Shown one piece after another: positions 60,188 through 64,000 of a stretch of 64,000 bases of DNA. The notes beneath the pieces were generated by a model, which was not told the DNA's origin, searched no databases, and worked only from the letters and a program-made list of their open reading frames with translations. The stretch spans positions 62,001 to 126,000 of the forward strand of contig JANOZM010000004.1 of NCBI GenBank assembly GCA_031429355.1, given 5' to 3'. The position numbers were made by a program, and so were the translations under genes. Every line of letters begins with the position of its first letter. The stretch's first letter is position 1. The stretch comes from JANOZM01 sp031429355. Lineage in GTDB: Bacteria > Pseudomonadota > Gammaproteobacteria > Burkholderiales > Burkholderiaceae_E.

Positions 60188-61125
60188 TAAATTACCGGGT
60201 CGCTGGACCATGTTTCGAAGTCGGACAATAGATCAGTAAATTCTGGTCCAAATTGATCCATGATTGAGTGCGATAACGCATCGGCATCTAAAACACCCGC
60301 GCTAGTAAACACTGTACGAATCGGGCGTTGGTGGTTAAACAAGAGCACTTCGCGGCCGCGAACGCCTAGCAATTGACCCGTAATTGCAGCCGCTTGTGGT
60401 GAGGCCAACCAAGCCATTAAATTAGCTGCATGACTGGCAGCAATTTTGCCGTTGGCGGCTTTGTATTCACTGGCCGCTGGATGCGTTTCATCGCTATTTT
60501 TTAACCCACGAGTTCCAGCAAAAGGCATCACTGCATTGCAGGTAATTCCGATGCTTTTTAAATCCAAAGCACTTGCTCGGGTGAGTCCCCACAAACCCGC
60601 TTTGGCCGCGCTGTAAGCCGCATGCCCGTAGGTGCCGTAAACAGCCGAGGCCGAAATTACGTTAACAATTGAACCTGGAAGCCGACCAATGCTAATTTGC
60701 TCGCGCATTAATGGTACGGCGGCAGCTAGTAATGCGTAAGCGGCGGTTAAGTTGTTGCTTACAACAAATTCAAATAAATCGATGTCGGGTTTTAACAAAT
60801 CGTCAGGTCGTTGCACGGCAGCGTTGTTCACCACAATATCAACTGCACCAAAGCTCTTGCGGGTAAATTCAACCAATTGCTGGGCTGCCCCTTTGGTTGC
60901 AATATTTTCATTCCACGCCACTGCACAGTTAGGGGCAATTTGGTTGCAGCGATCAACTGCTGCGTTGGCTACAACTGGGTCTTCAGGGCTACCATCGGCC
61001 GAGCAACCATTGTCGGCAATAACAACTTTTGCGCCTTGCATCATCATTATTTGCGCTAGCGCCAAGCCAATGCCACGGGCTCCACCAGTAACAATCGCCA
61101 CTCTATTTTCTAAAATTCCGCTCAT
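60187..61125 (-). CDS. Short-chain dehydrogenase/reductase
   Basis: 312 residues. The Rossmann motif TGGARGIGLALAQIM is at about 14-28, the stabilising NNAAVQR at about 105, the catalytic Ser in NVISASAVYGTYGHA, and Tyr/Lys in YSAAKAGLWG. A C-terminal extension of about 60 residues (FNHQRPIRTVF..DQFGPEFTDLL) resembles the tails of SDRs related to hydroxyacyl-CoA dehydrogenase; the substrate is not identifiable. First gene of a two-gene leftward operon, with the LDH2-type gene downstream (TAATG overlap). Confidence 0.88.
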   Translation of the reverse strand: MSGILENRVAIVTGGARGIGLALAQIMMMQGAKVVIADNGCSADGSPEDPVVANAAVDRCNQIAPNCAVAWNENIATKGAAQQLVEFTRKSFGAVDIVVNNAAVQRPDDLLKPDIDLFEFVVSNNLTAAYALLAAAVPLMREQISIGRLPGSIVNVISASAVYGTYGHAAYSAAKAGLWGLTRASALDLKSIGITCNAVMPFAGTRGLKNSDETHPAASEYKAANGKIAASHAANLMAWLASPQAAAITGQLLGVRGREVLLFNHQRPIRTVFTSAGVLDADALSHSIMDQFGPEFTDLLSDFETWSSDPVI

Positions 61126-61194
61126 TATTAAGGCTTCCTGTGCGCTTTTTGCTTGGTGAAGATGATACCTGAGCGCAAAATTAGCATCTCGTCT

Positions 61195-61229
61195 GTTTAG
61201 CGAAGCACTGTGTTGCTTGGTAGCTAAAC
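61195..61229 (+). other. Hairpin in the metH leader
   Basis: GTTTAGC (61195-61201) pairs with GCTAAAC (61223-61229); inside, AAGCA and TGCTT form a second stem around CTGTGT. It lies 115 bases before the metH start in a 218-base gap. I see neither the SAH nor the cobalamin riboswitch consensus, so a regulatory role is only possible. Confidence 0.4.
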
Positions 61230-61343
61230 GACCAATGGGCCTTGAGTTTGGTGACTTCGGCGCTAAAATTCACAAATCGCACACTTCGTTGCCTCTTGTT
61301 GCCGGTTAGGTGTTATCTAAAGGCACAGCATTCAAAGAAAATT

Positions 61344-64000
61344 ATGACTAGTTCTATCGAAATTCAACTACGCACTTTGCTCAAGCAACGCATCTTAATT
61401 TTGGACGGCGCGATGGGCACCAATATTCAGCAATATAAGTTGTCTGAAGAGGACTATCGCGGCCTGCGATTTGCTGATCATCCCTCGGACGTAAAGGGCA
61501 ATAACGAATTACTCAGCCTAACCCGCCCAGATGTTGTTCAAGAAATTCACGAGGCCTTTTTAAAAGCGGGCGCCGATATCTTAGAAACCAATACATTTGG
61601 CGCAACTTGGGTTGCTCAAGAGGATTATGGTCTTGAGTCTATTGCTTATGAGCTCAATGTAGCCTCGGCCAAACTAGCCAAAGCCGCGTGCCAAAAATAC
61701 AGCACGGTCGATAAACCCCGGTTCGTAGCGGGCACATTAGGGCCAACACCGCGCACTGCTTCTATATCGCCCGAAGTAAACGACCCAGGTGCGCGTAATA
61801 TTAATTTCGATCAATTAGCCGATACCTATTACGAACAAGCGCGCGGTTTGGTGGATGGCGGTTCCGATTTGTTATTGGTCGAAACTATTTTTGATACGCT
61901 TAATGCCAAAGCCGCGCTGTTTGCAATTTCACGGTTAATGGACGAGCGTGTAGCAGCGGGCCTAGAAACTTTGCCGTTAATGATTTCGGGCACCGTAACC
62001 GATGCCTCTGGCCGTATTTTATCGGGCCAAACAGTAGAGGCGTTTTGGAATAGCGTGCGCCATGCAAGGCCTTTGTCCATTGGACTAAATTGCGCGTTAG
62101 GTGCTGCATTAATGCGCCCTTATATCGAAGAGTTAGCCAACAAAGCTGAAACTTTTATCAGCGTGTATCCCAACGCCGGCTTGCCTAACCCGATGAGCGA
62201 CACCGGTTTTGATGAAACACCCGAAGATACTAGCCGCCTCTTAGAAGAGTTTGCGCTAGCGGGCTTTGTCAATATTGCTGGTGGTTGCTGCGGTACCACC
62301 CCCGCGCATATCGAAGCGATTGCCAAGGTTGTTACAAAAGTTGCGCCAAGAGAAATCCCCGAGCGTCCTGTTGCTACGCGCTTGTCGGGTTTAGAGGCAT
62401 TTAATTTTGATGCTTCTAATTTGTTTATTAACGTGGGCGAACGCACTAACGTCACCGGCTCGCGCAAGTTCGCAAAGTTAGTGATCGATGGCAAGTTTGA
62501 TGAAGCCTTGGCGGTCGCGCGCGAGCAAATTGAATCAGGCGCACAAGTGATCGACATCAACATGGATGAAGCCATGTTGGACTCGCAAGCCGCTATGGTG
62601 CGGTTTTTAAACCTGATCGCCTCAGAGCCGGATATTTCACGCGTGCCCATCATGATCGACAGTTCTAAATGGTCGGTTATTGAAGCGGGCTTAAAGTGCG
62701 TGCAAGGCAAAGCGATTGTTAATTCAATCTCGATGAAAGAAGGCGAAGCTGAGTTTATTCGCCAAGCGCGGTTGGTGAAGCGTTATGGTGCAGCAGCTGT
62801 TGTTATGGCGTTCGATGAAAAAGGCCAAGCCGATACGCTAGAGCGTCGCAAAATAATTTGTGAGCGCGCCTATCGTTTGTTAGTGGACGAAGTAGATTTT
62901 CCACCCGAAGATATTATTTTCGACCCGAATGTGTTTGCGATTGCTACGGGTATCGAAGAGCATAACAACTACGCCGTCGACTTCATTCAAGCCACCGAAT
63001 GGATTTGCACAAACCTTCCCCACGCCCGCGTTTCGGGTGGCGTATCAAACGTTTCGTTTTCGTTTCGTGGTAACGAGTTAGTCCGCGAAGCGATTCACAC
63101 CGTATTTTTGTATCACGCAATTAAAGCCGGGATGTCGATGGGAATTGTCAACGCTGGGCAGTTAGGTGTTTACCAAGAAATCGAACCGCAATTACGCGAA
63201 TGCGTAGAAGACGTGGTGCTCAATCGTCGGGACGATGCCACCGAGCGCATGTTAGAACTAGCCGCACAAGTCAAGGGCGCTGGCAAAAGCAAAACCGAAG
63301 ATCTGGCATGGCGCGATGCACCGGTCAATCAACGTTTATCGCACGCCCTAATTCACGGCATTACTAGCCATATTGTTGAAGACACGCAGTCAGTGTTAGA
63401 AGAAGTCATAGCCCGTAATGGCCGTGCGCTTGAAGTAATTGAAGGGCCGTTAATGGACGGTATGAATGTGGTCGGCGATTTGTTTGGCGCCGGTAAAATG
63501 TTCTTGCCTCAAGTGGTTAAATCGGCCCGCGTCATGAAGCAAGCCGTAGCGCATTTGGTGCCGTATATCGAGGCTGAAAAAGCGGCCAGTGGGCAATCCT
63601 CTAGTAAGGGAAAATTGTTGTTGGCCACTGTAAAAGGTGACGTCCACGATATCGGTAAAAATATTGTAGCGGTCGTTTTACAGTGCAATAACTTTGATGT
63701 CGTTAACATGGGCGTTATGGTTTCGTGTGCCGATATTTTGGCGCGTGCCAAAGAAGAAGGTGCAGATATTATTGGTCTGTCGGGACTCATTACGCCGTCG
63801 TTAGAAGAAATGGCTTATGTCGCCAAAGAGATGGAGCGCGATGAATATTTTCGCTCGCGCAAAACGCCTTTGCTAATTGGTGGGGCCACCACTTCACGCG
63901 TACATACTGCTGTAAAAATTGCGCCTAATTATTCGGGCCCAGTTATTTATGTCACCGATGCATCGCGCTCAGTGCCGGTTGCACAAAACTTATTATCGGA
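61344..64000 (+). CDS. metH: Cobalamin-dependent methionine synthase MetH (partial, 3' end outside window)
   Basis: Transfers the methyl group from 5-methyltetrahydrofolate to homocysteine through methylcobalamin. 885 residues are present, and the frame runs open to the window end. The homocysteine domain begins ILDGAMGTNIQQYKLSEEDY and has the zinc cysteines (GLNCALG, GGCCGTTP). The pterin domain shows NVGERTNVTGSRKF, DINMDEAMLD and MIDSSKW. The cobalamin cap (RLSHALIHGITSHI) precedes the B12 domain with the DxHxxG motif GDVHDIGKNIV; His768 is the expected cobalt ligand. The C-terminal activation domain lies beyond the edge. The start has only a weak ribosome binding site. Confidence 0.96.
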   Translation, partial: MTSSIEIQLRTLLKQRILILDGAMGTNIQQYKLSEEDYRGLRFADHPSDVKGNNELLSLTRPDVVQEIHEAFLKAGADILETNTFGATWVAQEDYGLESIAYELNVASAKLAKAACQKYSTVDKPRFVAGTLGPTPRTASISPEVNDPGARNINFDQLADTYYEQARGLVDGGSDLLLVETIFDTLNAKAALFAISRLMDERVAAGLETLPLMISGTVTDASGRILSGQTVEAFWNSVRHARPLSIGLNCALGAALMRPYIEELANKAETFISVYPNAGLPNPMSDTGFDETPEDTSRLLEEFALAGFVNIAGGCCGTTPAHIEAIAKVVTKVAPREIPERPVATRLSGLEAFNFDASNLFINVGERTNVTGSRKFAKLVIDGKFDEALAVAREQIESGAQVIDINMDEAMLDSQAAMVRFLNLIASEPDISRVPIMIDSSKWSVIEAGLKCVQGKAIVNSISMKEGEAEFIRQARLVKRYGAAAVVMAFDEKGQADTLERRKIICERAYRLLVDEVDFPPEDIIFDPNVFAIATGIEEHNNYAVDFIQATEWICTNLPHARVSGGVSNVSFSFRGNELVREAIHTVFLYHAIKAGMSMGIVNAGQLGVYQEIEPQLRECVEDVVLNRRDDATERMLELAAQVKGAGKSKTEDLAWRDAPVNQRLSHALIHGITSHIVEDTQSVLEEVIARNGRALEVIEGPLMDGMNVVGDLFGAGKMFLPQVVKSARVMKQAVAHLVPYIEAEKAASGQSSSKGKLLLATVKGDVHDIGKNIVAVVLQCNNFDVVNMGVMVSCADILARAKEEGADIIGLSGLITPSLEEMAYVAKEMERDEYFRSRKTPLLIGGATTSRVHTAVKIAPNYSGPVIYVTDASRSVPVAQNLLS

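Overview
The window looks like a chromosomal origin region from a betaproteobacterium, most likely of the order Burkholderiales. The grounds are the order mnmE-yidC-yidD-rnpA-rpmH / dnaA-dnaN-gyrB with no recF, the block topB-dprA-LysM / def-fmt-rsmB-DUF4390-ntrY-ntrX-trkA, and small families seen mainly in that group (DUF3567, a DUF3717-like protein). By eye the base composition is middling, not the high GC of many Burkholderia. Genus cannot be told from the sequence alone.

Layout. 1-6.8 kb: the end of an outer-membrane beta-barrel gene, cut by the window edge, and a giant secreted protein of DUF11-type repeats. 6.9-7.4 kb: a glycine-zipper envelope protein. 7.4-17.3 kb: the origin core, with mnmE, yidC, yidD, rnpA and rpmH leaving leftward and dnaA, dnaN and gyrB rightward. 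DnaA boxes lie on both sides of dnaA, mostly between dnaA and dnaN. 17.3-19.7 kb: a small accessory patch with a ribbon-helix-helix regulator bracketed by a perfect 15-bp inverted repeat, a mini-ORF, a strong terminator, a long hairpin-rich leader, a slipin-like fragment and a secreted protein whose ribosome binding site is buried in a perfect hairpin. 19.9-25.5 kb: a LytS/LytR-type two-component system, DUF1853, a class V aminotransferase, ChaC and a DUF3717-like protein. 25.5-39.3 kb: the conserved topB-to-trkA housekeeping block.

39.3-46.9 kb: a metabolic block between trkA and trkH. It holds a three-gene TRAP transporter, two unrelated 2-hydroxyacid dehydrogenases facing it, and a C45-type acyltransferase. 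47.0-51.7 kb: trkH, a degenerate CobW/G3E-like protein, DUF3567, a double-GNAT fusion and a rhodanese. 51.7-56.1 kb: an RND efflux pair. 56.2-61.1 kb: arginase, a secreted protein, a serine hydrolase, and a second LDH2-type dehydrogenase coupled to an SDR. 61.3 kb to the end: metH, truncated by the window.

How the genes work together: replication initiation (dnaA/dnaN/gyrB); RNA and ribosome maturation plus membrane insertion (rnpA, rpmH, yidC, yidD, mnmE); protein N-terminus processing and rRNA methylation (def-fmt-rsmB); potassium uptake (trkA, trkH); and a likely hydroxy- or keto-acid import and oxidation module. No rRNA, tRNA, CRISPR array, complete insertion sequence or prophage was found. 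The most unusual stretch is 17.36-18.70 kb, where several unexplained regulatory structures sit close together beside gyrB.
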